Source: Ww85 sp963745765 | GTDB lineage: Bacteria > Desulfobacterota > Desulfobulbia > Desulfobulbales > Desulfocapsaceae | DNA length: 61,237 nt | NCBI GenBank assembly: GCA_963745765.1 | Contig: CAVUYQ010000017.1 | Span: forward strand, 1-61,237 | Reading direction: 5' to 3' | Part shown: positions 18,434-28,329 of the stretch, piece by piece | Numbering within the stretch: position 1 is the first letter of the stretch | Layout: the number at the start of each line of letters is the position of its first letter | Program-made: the position numbers and the translations under genes | Notes under the pieces: generated by a model | Database searches by the model: none | The model's input: the letters and a program-made list of their open reading frames with translations, nothing else | Told to the model about the DNA's origin: nothing

Positions 18434-19996
18434 TCAGTCAGATTTTTCCGAGCCAATACGGCACACGGCAAGATCTTCCTGACAATGCAGTATGGTGGGC
18501 GTGAACCAGCTGCGTCCGTCCTGGGCGATGATAATTTCTGCCTCCTCCGGTCCCCACGAGCCGGCCTGATAATTCGGAAAATCGCCGGGCCGCAGAGAAC
18601 TCCACACGTCCAGTATCGGCGCAATAACCGACCAGGCCGCCTCGGTCTGATCTTTTCTGAGAAAGAGGGTGGCATCGCCTTCCATCACATCAAGCAGCAA
18701 CGTTTCATAAGCTTCAGGCGGTTTTTCTTTGAAGGCCTGACGATAAAAAAATTGCATCATGACCGGTGAGAGGTGCAGTTCCGGACCGGGGCGTTTTACC
18801 TCAAAGCGCAGGAATATGCCCTCTTCCGGCTGAATGGCGAGAAGGAGCCTGTTGGGGCGACAATCCATTTGCGCCTGAGCCGGAAAAGTATGATGCGGTA
18901 CCGGCTTGAACTGAATTGAGACTTCCGAGATACGCGCCGGCATGCGCTTTGCCGGTGCGCAAATAGAATGGCACACCCTGCCAGCGCCAGTTGTCGATAA
19001 AAAATTTTATGGCGGCATAGGTTTCAGTGTCGGAGTTTTCCCCGACATCCTTTTCTAAACGATACCCTTTGACATGTTGTCCTTTGATCCATCCGGAGCC
19101 ATATTGCCCCCGTACCGCAAATTGTGATAGCTGTTCTCTGCTATCGGTCTTATGGCGTGCAGGACATCGACTTTTTTGTTGCGGATCTCGTTATCATCGA
19201 AGGAAACAGGCGGTTCCATCGCTACAAGGCAGAGAATCTGGAGGAGATGATTCTGGATCATGTCGCGCAGTGCGCCGGCATGATCATAGTAATTGCCGCG
19301 ATGGCCTACACCCACTTCTTCGGCAACGGTGATCTGAACATGATCAATATATTGCCTGTTCCAGAGTGGTTCAAAAAGGGTGTTGCCGAAACGGAATGCC
19401 AGTATATTCTGCACTGTTTCTTTGCCGAGATAATGATCGATACGAAAAATTTGCCTCTCCTCGAAGAGCTTGCCAAGTATGCGGTTGAGTTTTCGGGCAG
19501 ATTCAAGGTCTCTGCCGAAGGGCTTCTCAACCACCAGCCGGGCGCGGCTTCTGTCCTTATTGAGTTCTAGCGGACGCAAGTCTGTTGGTCACCGTCTCAA
19601 TCATATCCGGCGGCAGTGCGGCATAGAAAATTCGGTTTGCCGGCTGTTCCCAGAAAGTTTCCTGTTCGCTAAGCTTTTCAGCAAGGCTGCTGTATGTCTT
19701 TTCAGCAGTCAGGTCGGCGGTCTCGAAATGGATATGTTCAGCAAAGTCCTGCCAGGAATCTTGTTCGGCTTTTCCGCGGCGGGAGAACTCATCGACTCCT
19801 TTACGCAGATGTTCACGAAAAGCTTCGTCGTTCATTTCATTCAGATCGAGGCCGAATATTGCAAATTTATCAGGGAGACGGCCATCGAGAAAAAGGTTGT
19901 AGAGTGCCGGCACCAATTTCCTCTTCGTCAGATCACCACATGCGCCGAAAATAATCAGAACAGCGGGTTCAATTAGAATTTTTCCAGGCTCATCAT
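18434..19996 (-). CDS. zwf: Glucose-6-phosphate dehydrogenase, frameshifted
   Basis: Oxidises glucose 6-phosphate to 6-phosphogluconolactone with NAD(P). Blocks in order: nucleotide motif FGACGDLTKRKLVPALYNL, VVEKPFGRDL, the substrate and catalytic motif RIDHYLGKETVQN, and the C-terminal beta domain ending SWGPEEAE. Breaks near 19975, 19560 and 19000 divide it, yet the total span is a whole number of codons (about 520). The first is explained by one missing A in GGAAAAATT just after the start: ATG 19996 then reads MMSLEKILIEPAVLII. That ATG overlaps the gnd stop in ATGA form, with GGAGG upstream, so zwf is translationally coupled to gnd. Confidence 0.9.
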
Positions 19997-21437
19997 CTCG
20001 CCTCCTCACTGCGTTCCCACTGGGTATGAAATACTCCCTCTTTATCTCTGCGTTCGTATGTATGGGCGCCGAAATAATCACGTTGAGCCATGATGAGGTT
20101 TGCCGGTAGCCTTCCGCTACGGTATCCATCCCAGTAGACCAGCGTCGACATCAGGCCAGGTACCGGAATTCCTATTGCTGCAGCAGTGCGGATTGCGTTG
20201 CGCCAATCTGCTTGGCGCGAGACTATCTCTTCGGACATTTCCGGATGCAGGATCAGGTTGGAAAGGCCAGGTGAGCTGGCAAAAGCCGACTCAATCATCT
20301 GCAGCACCTCTGCGCGAATAATACATCCTCCTGACCAGACCCGGGCGATAGAGGCAAGATTCAACTGATATTCATATACCCGCGATGCTCTGTCAAGAAG
20401 AGCCATGCCCTGGGCATAGGCAAGAATAGCGCCGCAATACAGCGCGTTTTCCAGCTGATCGATGAAAATGCTTTTTTCAGGAATGAAAGCAGGCTCCGGC
20501 CCGCGAAGGCATTGCTCTGCCTGGTGGCGCTCTTCAATATTACCGGATAAATGGCGCATCATCACCGCTGTCTCAATGGTTGGAACAGGCACCTGTAGAT
20601 TCAGGGCTTCGCTTGCTGTCCATTCACCGGTACCTTTCTGTTTTGCCCGGTCAAGTATCATATCGATAAGGGGGGCTGAGCTGAACTGATCTTTCTTTTG
20701 AAAAATGTCGGCGGTGATATCCATAAGATAACCCCGCATTTTTCCCTGTCTTCCAGCGGGAAAAGACGAGGTGCAATTCATTTGCATCCATTTCCAGTCC
20801 CCGTTTCATCAGATCGTAGGTTTCAGCAATAAGTTGCATCAGGGCATATTCGATACCGTTGTGCACCATTTTGACATAATGACCGGCAGAACCAGGTCCC
20901 ATATAATCAACACAGGCTCCCGACTCAACCTGTGCTGCAGTGGCCCTAAGGATCTTGTGAATACGTTCATATCCCTCAAGGCTTCCTCCCGGCATCAGAC
21001 TTGGGCCGAAGCGTGCGCCTTTTTCTCCGCCCGACATGCCCATCCCCATATAATAGATCTTCTTTTCCTTCAGGGATTCACTGCGCCGGTCGGTATCTGA
21101 AAAATGGGAGTTGCCGCTATCGATAACGACATCTTCTGCGTCCAGGTGAGGAACGAGACCGTCGAGCACTGCATCCACCGGTTTGCCGGCAGGCACCAGC
21201 AGAACAATTGATCGTCGGTCGGGCCAAGAGTCGGCATAGCGATGCAAATTCCTGAGTCGTCGCGATTTGGTGATGCTTTTCCTTGATTTGATGCAGTTTC
21301 TGAATTTTGTCGTCTTTTCTGTTATAGGCGGCTACCGAAAAACCATGGTTTGCAATATTGAGCGCAAAATTGCTTCCCATGACCCCCAGACCGACCAGAC
21401 CAATATCGAATATTTCCTTCACTTCTGTGTCTGCCAT
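19993..21437 (-). CDS. gnd: 6-phosphogluconate dehydrogenase, frameshifted
   Basis: Oxidative decarboxylation of 6-phosphogluconate to ribulose 5-phosphate. N-terminal dinucleotide motif GLGVMGSNFALNIA, the substrate loop MGMGMSGGEKGARFGPSLMPGG, the catalytic block GHYVKMVHNGIEY, and the C-terminal helical domain with GGCIIRA. Two breaks, near 21240 and 20760, split it into three frames. ATG 21437 is chosen because GGAG sits 9 nt upstream; an ATG at 21452 lacks one. It is the middle gene of tal-gnd-zwf, 132 nt after tal and overlapping zwf by 4 nt. The full length (about 481) is normal. Confidence 0.92.
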
Positions 21438-21569
21438 GTCATTTTTCTCCATAGTGATGACGCCTGCTGTTTCTTTTCTGTATTGCCGTAAACGGAGCTG
21501 GGCTTGAAGAATCATATCAGTGTCAGTACTGTTCAATTTCCTTCGGTTACACAGCCGGTGATTTTCTCC

Positions 21570-22706
21570 TTATCCTCCTTGTTGCAGTATGGTATTCTTG
21601 CGCTCCATTAATGTCTTCATGAGACTGTCGTAAGGCGTATTAAATTTTTCTATACCCTGATCTTCGAGGAGCTGCGTCACCTTTTCAATCGAGATATCCA
21701 GTTCGGCCAGCTTCTCCATGACCTCTTGCGCCTCATTAGTATCGGTTGTTAACAGTGCTTCCGGCTTACCATGATCGCGATAGGCCTCAAGCGTTTCGCG
21801 CGGCAGTGTGTTGACGGTATGTGGTCCGATCAATGCCTCGACATACTTGATATCGCTGAACTCTTCTTCTTTTGTGCTGGTGCTGGCCCACAGCAGGCGT
21901 TGAGACCTGGCTCCTCTTTCGAGGAGCGGTTTAAATCGTTCGCCTGAAAAAAGTTCCTGATAAATCTGATAGGCGCATCTGGCGCTGGCTATAGCTACTT
22001 TGCCATATATCTGTGCTGCAGATGCAGTACCCGGGTGCTGCCCTTCCTTTATTCTTTTCAGACGCGGATCGATCTCGACATCGATGCGGCTGAGGAAAAA
22101 GCTGGCCACCGAAGCGATATGATGCAGTGAGTTGCCATTCGCTGCACAAGCTTCCAGGCCGCGGATATAAGCCAGAGCCACCTCGCGATAACGCGGCAGA
22201 CCGAAAAGCAGGGTAACATTGACGTTGATCCCTTCTCCTATCAACTGCTCTATACAAATGAGTCCCTCCTCGGTCGCCGGCACCTTGATCATGACATTCG
22301 GACGGGCGAGTTTCTGCCAGAGCTGTCGGGCTTCTGCAATGGTTCCTTGAATATCATGAGCCAGATGCGGATTGACTTCAAGACTGACATATCCGTGGTC
22401 GCCGCCGCTGGTATCATAGAGTGGTCTGAAGGTGTCAGCCGCCAGCTGAACATCTTTGACCGTCAGGGACTGATAAATTTCTTCAGCGGATTTTCCCTGC
22501 AGCACTAAATTGTGGATATCGTCGTCATATTCAGGGCTGCCGTCTATTGATTTTTTAAAAATCGCCGGATTTGAAGTGACTCCGCGAATTCCATCTTCTT
22601 CGATTAACCGTTGCAGCTCACCGGAATGAATCATCTTCCGTCGGAGATCATCTTGCCAGATGCTCTGGCCAAATTCCTGGATCATTCGTATGGGGTTATT
22701 TGACAT
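21570..22706 (-). CDS. tal: Transaldolase
   Basis: 378 residues, intact. Transfers a dihydroxyacetone unit from sedoheptulose 7-phosphate to glyceraldehyde 3-phosphate. The long bacterial form: TSNPAIF at 44-50 and the Schiff-base lysine K141 in VMIKVPAT. ATG 22706 has GAGGAGG at ideal spacing, better than the TTG two codons upstream. It is the first gene of the minus-strand tal-gnd-zwf group, divergent from tkt. Together they cover the pentose phosphate pathway except 6-phosphogluconolactonase, which is not in the window. Confidence 0.95.
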   Translation of the reverse strand: MSNNPIRMIQEFGQSIWQDDLRRKMIHSGELQRLIEEDGIRGVTSNPAIFKKSIDGSPEYDDDIHNLVLQGKSAEEIYQSLTVKDVQLAADTFRPLYDTSGGDHGYVSLEVNPHLAHDIQGTIAEARQLWQKLARPNVMIKVPATEEGLICIEQLIGEGINVNVTLLFGLPRYREVALAYIRGLEACAANGNSLHHIASVASFFLSRIDVEIDPRLKRIKEGQHPGTASAAQIYGKVAIASARCAYQIYQELFSGERFKPLLERGARSQRLLWASTSTKEEEFSDIKYVEALIGPHTVNTLPRETLEAYRDHGKPEALLTTDTNEAQEVMEKLAELDISIEKVTQLLEDQGIEKFNTPYDSLMKTLMERKNTILQQGG

Positions 22707-23352
22707 TGCCAAAACCTCCTCTGCTGAAATTCATTTCATGGTTCTTAAGTACGTCTTCCCAGGTAAATATGCATATTGAATGCCATGCAGTTGCCGCAGG
22801 GGTATTACCTCTTCACCGCCTCGATCAAGCCTTTTCCCTATGGAAGGAAGACCATTCTCTTCATATCTGCTGAATGAAGCAATATCGGCAGCAGCGGTTT
22901 CTGACGCTGCGTCAGAGCGTAGTGAATCATCAGCTGGGTGTGAAGATCATGCAGAGAACCGCAGCAAAGTTTCAACTGTATTCCTGTATTTCACCTCATC
23001 CGCAGAAGCTTCTGGTGGAGGCAGGCTTGCGGACAGTAATTGTCTTGTTGGAGTGGATTTTGTCCAGCTTCACAGGAATTATCTGTGCAACATCCAGCTG
23101 GCTGTCTTGTGTTTTGCTGTTAGCAATCTGCCTGGAGCGTTTGTAGTAAATATAAATTGATTAAAAATCAAATACTTAACCTGTTTTTATGGGCGCAGGT
23201 CTCATCATGGCATTTTCTATGCAGGACCAGAGGAGGGAGAATCGCTTGATTCGAAAATGTACCCGAAATGAACGACCCTGTCGCAAGCGCGGAGGTATTA
23301 AAACTGAGTTGTGAAATAAAAAAAGTAAAATGTTTTCAGGAGGATACAGGTT
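22707..23352. other. Intergenic region between divergent tal and tkt
   Basis: Holds the leaders of both genes. A plus-strand frame at 22780-23160 has no ribosome binding site or recognisable motif. No strong promoter or hairpin was identified. Confidence 0.35.
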
Positions 23353-25194
23353 ATGAGCAATACAGAAAAGATCACCACACTGGAAAGAATCGCACGATTG
23401 ATCCGCTATTATATTCTTGTATCCACTACCGAAGCAGGCTCGGGTCATCCGACATCTGCCCTTTCGGCCACCGAACTCATGACGGGGCTCTTCTTCAGCG
23501 GCACCTTCAGATATGATGTCGATAATCCGGATCATCCCAATAACGACCGACTTCTCTTTTCCAAAGGGCATGCCTCACCACTATTTTATGCACTTTGGGC
23601 CGCCGCCGGTCAACTCGAGGAAGCCGACCTGATGACCTATCGGAAGTTCGGCAGTCCGCTTGAAGGGCACCCGACCACATCCTTTCGTTTCACAGAGGCG
23701 GCGACAGGTTCACTGGGGCAGGGACTTTCTATCGGACTTGGCATGGCGCTCAATGCCAAACTCGATCAATTGCCATATAGAACCTTTATTCTCCTTGGAG
23801 ACAGTGAGATGGCCGAAGGATCGCAGTGGGAAGCTATTCAGGTAGCTGCGCATTATCGTTTGGATAATCTCGTTGGCATTATCGATGTAAACCGTCTTGG
23901 TCAGCGAGGCGAGACCATGTATGGCCATGACCTTGCGGCCTACCAGGAACGCATCGCGGCCTTCGGCTGGAACACCATTGTCGTCGATGGCCACTCTTTT
24001 CCTGAGATCCTTGCCGCCTATGAAGAAGCCGCGAAATTTACCGGCAAACCAACAATGATCATTGCCAAGACCATTAAAGGAAAAGGCGCACCGCCGGCGG
24101 AGGATAAAAACGGCTGGCACGGCAAAGCCTTCGACAGGGAAATGATGAATGAGATTATTCAGAGCTGGGGTGAGATTGATCTTTCGGTGAGAGGAAAATT
24201 AGCAGTACCAGAAGCTGTCCTGTTGCAGCAGATAAAGCCTGAAAATAGTAAACAACCCCAGTATGCCGAAGATGAGTCCGTTGCCACCCGTGATGCCTTT
24301 GGCAATGCTCTTAAGAGGATTTATGCGAAATTTCCTGACATCGTCAGCCTTGATGGCGAAGTCAGCAACTCAACCAGGGCCAAGAGATTCAAGGAAGATT
24401 ATCCTGAGCGTTTTTTCGAGATGTTTGTCGCCGAGCAGAACATGGTCGGTGCGGCTCTGGGGTTTTCCTGTCGAGGGAAAATTCCCTTCGTTTCAAGCTT
24501 CTCCGCCTTTCTTAGCCGATCCTTCGATCAGATACGCATGAGCAGGTATTCCGATGCCAACATCAAGTTCGTTGGTTCGCACGCAGGCGTTTCAATTGGC
24601 CAGGATGGTCCCTCCCAGATGGGGCTTGAGGATATAGCCATGTTCAGAACCATCCTGGGAGGAGTGGTAGTCTATCCCTGCGATGCGATGTCTACTGAGA
24701 AAATGGTTGAAGAAGCCGCTGCACACAGAGGCATAGTCTATATTCGCACAACCAGGGGGGCCACTCCTGTGATCTATGATGCCAATGAGTCCTTTCCTTT
24801 CGGTGGCAGCAAAGTTCTCCGGAAAAGTGACGATGATGTGGTGACGGTGGTTGCCGCGGGGATAACGGTCCATGAAGCGCTCAAAGCGTATCTCGAATTG
24901 AAAAGAAAGAATATAGCCATACGGGTAATTGACCTCTACAGCATCAAACCGATCGATATAGCAACCCTTGTCGAGGCTGCGAACACCAGCAAAGCCATCG
25001 TTACCGTGGAAGATCACTACGCGGAAGGCGGTATCGGTGAGGCGGTTGCAGCCGCTCTTGCCCCGGTGAAAGCGCAAATTCACATTCTCGCGGTGCGGAA
25101 AAAGCCGATGAGCGGCAAGCCGGAGCAGCTTCTGGAATTTGAAGAAATCAATGCTGCTGCGATCATCAGTAAAGTCGAAGAGCTGGCTTATTGA
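23353..25194 (+). CDS. tkt: Transketolase
   Basis: 613 residues, intact. Thiamine diphosphate enzyme moving two-carbon units between sugar phosphates. N-terminal AGSGHPTSALSATEL, the cofactor motif beginning GDSEMAEGSQWEA, the pyrimidine domain with FEMFVAEQNM and GPSQMGLEDIAMFR, and the C-terminal domain with VEDHYAEGGIGEA. The length is slightly shorter than the 660-residue enterobacterial form and fits the compact type common in anaerobes and archaeal-like variants. AGGAGG precedes ATG 23353. It stands alone on the plus strand, convergent with nuoN, with about 245 nt between them. Confidence 0.95.
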   Translation: MSNTEKITTLERIARLIRYYILVSTTEAGSGHPTSALSATELMTGLFFSGTFRYDVDNPDHPNNDRLLFSKGHASPLFYALWAAAGQLEEADLMTYRKFGSPLEGHPTTSFRFTEAATGSLGQGLSIGLGMALNAKLDQLPYRTFILLGDSEMAEGSQWEAIQVAAHYRLDNLVGIIDVNRLGQRGETMYGHDLAAYQERIAAFGWNTIVVDGHSFPEILAAYEEAAKFTGKPTMIIAKTIKGKGAPPAEDKNGWHGKAFDREMMNEIIQSWGEIDLSVRGKLAVPEAVLLQQIKPENSKQPQYAEDESVATRDAFGNALKRIYAKFPDIVSLDGEVSNSTRAKRFKEDYPERFFEMFVAEQNMVGAALGFSCRGKIPFVSSFSAFLSRSFDQIRMSRYSDANIKFVGSHAGVSIGQDGPSQMGLEDIAMFRTILGGVVVYPCDAMSTEKMVEEAAAHRGIVYIRTTRGATPVIYDANESFPFGGSKVLRKSDDDVVTVVAAGITVHEALKAYLELKRKNIAIRVIDLYSIKPIDIATLVEAANTSKAIVTVEDHYAEGGIGEAVAAALAPVKAQIHILAVRKKPMSGKPEQLLEFEEINAAAIISKVEELAY

Positions 25195-25438
25195 TATCGA
25201 GCGTGTCTCAAAGAAGAAGATGTCAGGCATCCGTGAATTGTCTCCAACGAGCCTGGAGGTGTGCGGCCTGCTCTGATAATTGCCGGCTATTCGTTCCGAC
25301 AGGGCAGAAGAGTGCTGATCCGGGACGTAGTATTCCGGAAGAGGAAAAATGATAGAACGCAAGTGCAAGTGAAAGCCTTGACCGAGGTCTCAACCGTTCG
25401 CTCGCGCCGTTTGTCTGTAATGGCCGGGTCTTTCTGCC

Positions 25439-26845
25439 TTAGAACTGTGACGAGAGAAAATCAAGCAGTTGGGCCGGAAAAAGACCAAGGTAGATAATAA
25501 AGAAGGCACTGAGAAGAAGGACGATCTTCTCGAAAATAGGTATACTGCCTTGGTGTTCTTCCTTCTCCTTTTTTCCATAAAGGACGGTAACCAGCCGGAG
25601 GTAGTAGTAGATTGAAATTGCAGCGGCTGTGACACCAATTATTGCAAGTGCTAATTCCCCGGCGCGAAGCGCAGCAGTAAATATCAGGAATTTGCCGGTA
25701 AAGCCGCTTGATGGCGGAATGCCGGCCAAAGAAAAAAGCGCCACACTCAATACCCCGCCCGCCAGCGGATACTTGAAACCAAGACCCCGGTAATCTTCAA
25801 GATTCTCGCCGCAGCCGTTATTCTCAAAAACGCCAATTGCGCCGAATGCGGCAAGACTCATAATACCGTAGGCGATGGCATAGTATGCTGCTGCCTGAAA
25901 TCCCTCTCCCGTAAAGCTGATGAGCGCCACAATTACATATCCCATCTGGGCGATGGATGAATAGGCGAGCATTCTGCGAACCTTGTTTTGTCGTAACGCG
26001 GCAAGATTTCCAAGCAGCATGGAGAGAATTGCCGTGATAAAAAGAGGCAACCGTATTGGTTGAAGATCCTCAGCCCAGGGCAGAAGCGCTGTCAGGAAAA
26101 GAATGGCCGCAGTCTTGGAGCCGCCCGAGAGGAAGGCTGCCACGGGTGCCGGTGCCGCCTGGTAGACATCCGGGGTCCAGAGATGGGCCGGCACCAGGGA
26201 TAGTTTGAAGGCGACTCCGATGAGAATACAGCTCCATCCTGCCAGAGCGAGTCCGCTTGGCATGTCCTGAGGAAGTGTCAGTGCAACCGCTTTACTGATA
26301 TCAAGCGTTCCCGCTTCACAGTACAACAGACCAATCCCGAAAGCGAGAAAGGCGGCGCTGAGCACACCCATCAGCAGATATTTCAGTCCTGCTTCGGAAG
26401 AGATGCGTTTCTGCCTGTCGATGGCGACGAGAAAATAGAAGGCGAAAGTCATGGCCTCAAGGCCGAGGAAGAGTATGATAAAACTTGAGGCGGAGACCAG
26501 CGTCACCATGCCGAAGGTGGCAAAGAGAATGGCAGCCGGATACTCTTCGCCGCCAATTGCGTGCACTTTGTTATAGCTGAAAGAAAGAAGAAGAACAGCT
26601 GCCGACATACAGGCAAAATAGAGCGTAAAGAGATGGGATATCCCGCTGCTGGAAAGGCCCAGATTTGAAACGGAGGATGACGCCGGTACGAGCATGACCC
26701 ACAATCCGGCACCTGCTGCAGCGATTGTGGAGACAACAAAACCGGTGGCCTGCTTCCTGGTCAGTGCGCCGAGAAGAAGCGTCAGCAGTGCCCCGATGGC
26801 GAGCAGCAGAAGGGGAAAGGCTGTGCGGATATCTTCCAGGGTCAC
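25439..26845 (-). CDS. nuoN: NADH-quinone oxidoreductase subunit N
   Basis: 468 residues, intact. Antiporter-like proton-pumping membrane subunit of complex I. About fourteen hydrophobic helices, with the conserved discontinuous-helix block around KLSLVPAHLWTPDVYQAAP and the core lysines and glutamate (LGLEAMTFAFY). Last gene of the operon. The start is GTG 26845, overlapping the nuoM stop as GTGA. Confidence 0.94.
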   Translation of the reverse strand: MTLEDIRTAFPLLLLAIGALLTLLLGALTRKQATGFVVSTIAAAGAGLWVMLVPASSSVSNLGLSSSGISHLFTLYFACMSAAVLLLSFSYNKVHAIGGEEYPAAILFATFGMVTLVSASSFIILFLGLEAMTFAFYFLVAIDRQKRISSEAGLKYLLMGVLSAAFLAFGIGLLYCEAGTLDISKAVALTLPQDMPSGLALAGWSCILIGVAFKLSLVPAHLWTPDVYQAAPAPVAAFLSGGSKTAAILFLTALLPWAEDLQPIRLPLFITAILSMLLGNLAALRQNKVRRMLAYSSIAQMGYVIVALISFTGEGFQAAAYYAIAYGIMSLAAFGAIGVFENNGCGENLEDYRGLGFKYPLAGGVLSVALFSLAGIPPSSGFTGKFLIFTAALRAGELALAIIGVTAAAISIYYYLRLVTVLYGKKEKEEHQGSIPIFEKIVLLLSAFFIIYLGLFPAQLLDFLSSQF

Positions 26846-28329
26846 GGTGTGCCTCCCGTTAAAATGGCTACCGGTATTGTCAGCATATCAAGCAGCGGTC
26901 CAGGGTGAAGTCCAATGAAAACAGCACACAATGCCAGGATGGTGAGTATCATGATCTCCCGCACTGTCAAATCAGCAAGCGGCAAAGGTTGTCGTTCCTT
27001 TTCAAATATCAGTTCCTGAACAAGGCGCACGGTATAGACGAGAGAGAGGATTAACCCGATAAAGGCGAGGATGGTTGCCGTCCGGGCACTTGCATATGAG
27101 CCGGTGAGGATTAAAAACTCACCGATGAAGTTGTTGAGGCCCGGCAGTCCGGCCGAGGCCATGGCAAAAAGCAGGAAGAATGAAGAAAATACCGGAATCT
27201 TACTCCATAATCCGCCATATATACTGATCTCCCTCGTCTCTGTTCGTGAGGCCAGCATACCCACCAGGGCAAAGAGGGCCGAGGTGGTAATGCCGTGACT
27301 GATCATCAGCACGACGGAACCGGAAAGCGATATCGGTGTCCAGACAGCAATGCCCAGTGCGACAAAACCCATATGGCCTATGCTGGAATAAGCCACCAGT
27401 CGTTTCATATCTTTCTGGGCAAAGGCAATCCAGGAAGCATAGAGGATGCCTGCCGCAGCCATGCCAAGGAGCAGCGGATTGAGCATGCGGGCTGCCTCTG
27501 GAAAAAGCGGACAGGCGAAGCGGATCAATCCGTAGGCGCCGGTCTTGAGAAGCAGGCCGGCCAGATCGATACTGCCGGCGGTCGACGCATCGGTATGGGC
27601 GTCCGGCAGCCAGGTGTGCAGAGGAACGAGAGGAAACTTGATGGCAAAGCTGAGAAAAAACGCACCATACAGCCATATCTCCGTTGAGGTCGCAAGGGTG
27701 GTGTCAAGCAGCGCTGTGAGGTTGAAGGTGTAGGTGCCGGTCTGGCTGCCGTGGATAAGATAAATGGCGATGATGGCCAGCAACATAAAAAGGGAGCCTG
27801 CCAGCGTAAAGATAAAAAATTTAATCGCCGAGTAGATATTGCGGCCATGACCCCAGATGCCAATGAGGAAGAACATCGGGATCAGCATCGCCTCCCAGAA
27901 GATATAAAAGAGAAATAGATCAAGGGCGAGAAAGACGCCGACAATGGCGCTTTCCATGACCAGCAGCATGATATAGTGCAAAACCGGTCGATAGGTTATG
28001 GAGCGCCAGGAGACCAGCATGGCAATAATCGTCAGCAGGGCCGTCATGCCGACCAGCAGAAGGCTGATGCCATCCATTCCCAGAATGAAATGTATACCAA
28101 GTCCTTCAATCCAGGTGTTATCCTGATAAAGAAAGTAGCCCGGCGGCGCACCGGCGGGTGCAGCAGCGGGTGCCGAAGACCAGGCTATACAGACAAGGAT
28201 CAGTTCCAGAAAGGCCGCGGCAAGAGCCAGATATTTCGCCGCTTGCACCTGTTTTTTCAGGAAAATACAACAGATTGCTCCTGCCAGTGGCAGAAGAATC
28301 AGCACTGTTGGCAGTGGCATATTGGTCAT
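26842..28329 (-). CDS. nuoM: NADH-quinone oxidoreductase subunit M
   Basis: 495 residues, intact. Second antiporter-like pump of the membrane arm. The proton-channel glutamate lies in FYIFWEAMLIPMFFLIGIWG, and the central block reads FPLVPLHTWLPDAHTDAST. ATG 28327-28329 overlaps the nuoL stop as ATGA, and its own stop overlaps nuoN, indicating coupled translation. Confidence 0.95.
   Translation of the reverse strand: MTNMPLPTVLILLPLAGAICCIFLKKQVQAAKYLALAAAFLELILVCIAWSSAPAAAPAGAPPGYFLYQDNTWIEGLGIHFILGMDGISLLLVGMTALLTIIAMLVSWRSITYRPVLHYIMLLVMESAIVGVFLALDLFLFYIFWEAMLIPMFFLIGIWGHGRNIYSAIKFFIFTLAGSLFMLLAIIAIYLIHGSQTGTYTFNLTALLDTTLATSTEIWLYGAFFLSFAIKFPLVPLHTWLPDAHTDASTAGSIDLAGLLLKTGAYGLIRFACPLFPEAARMLNPLLLGMAAAGILYASWIAFAQKDMKRLVAYSSIGHMGFVALGIAVWTPISLSGSVVLMISHGITTSALFALVGMLASRTETREISIYGGLWSKIPVFSSFFLLFAMASAGLPGLNNFIGEFLILTGSYASARTATILAFIGLILSLVYTVRLVQELIFEKERQPLPLADLTVREIMILTILALCAVFIGLHPGPLLDMLTIPVAILTGGTP

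Noticed and set aside
22780..23160. 126-codon plus-strand ORF between tal and tkt
   Set aside because: No ribosome binding site, odd composition, no family signs; treated as chance.
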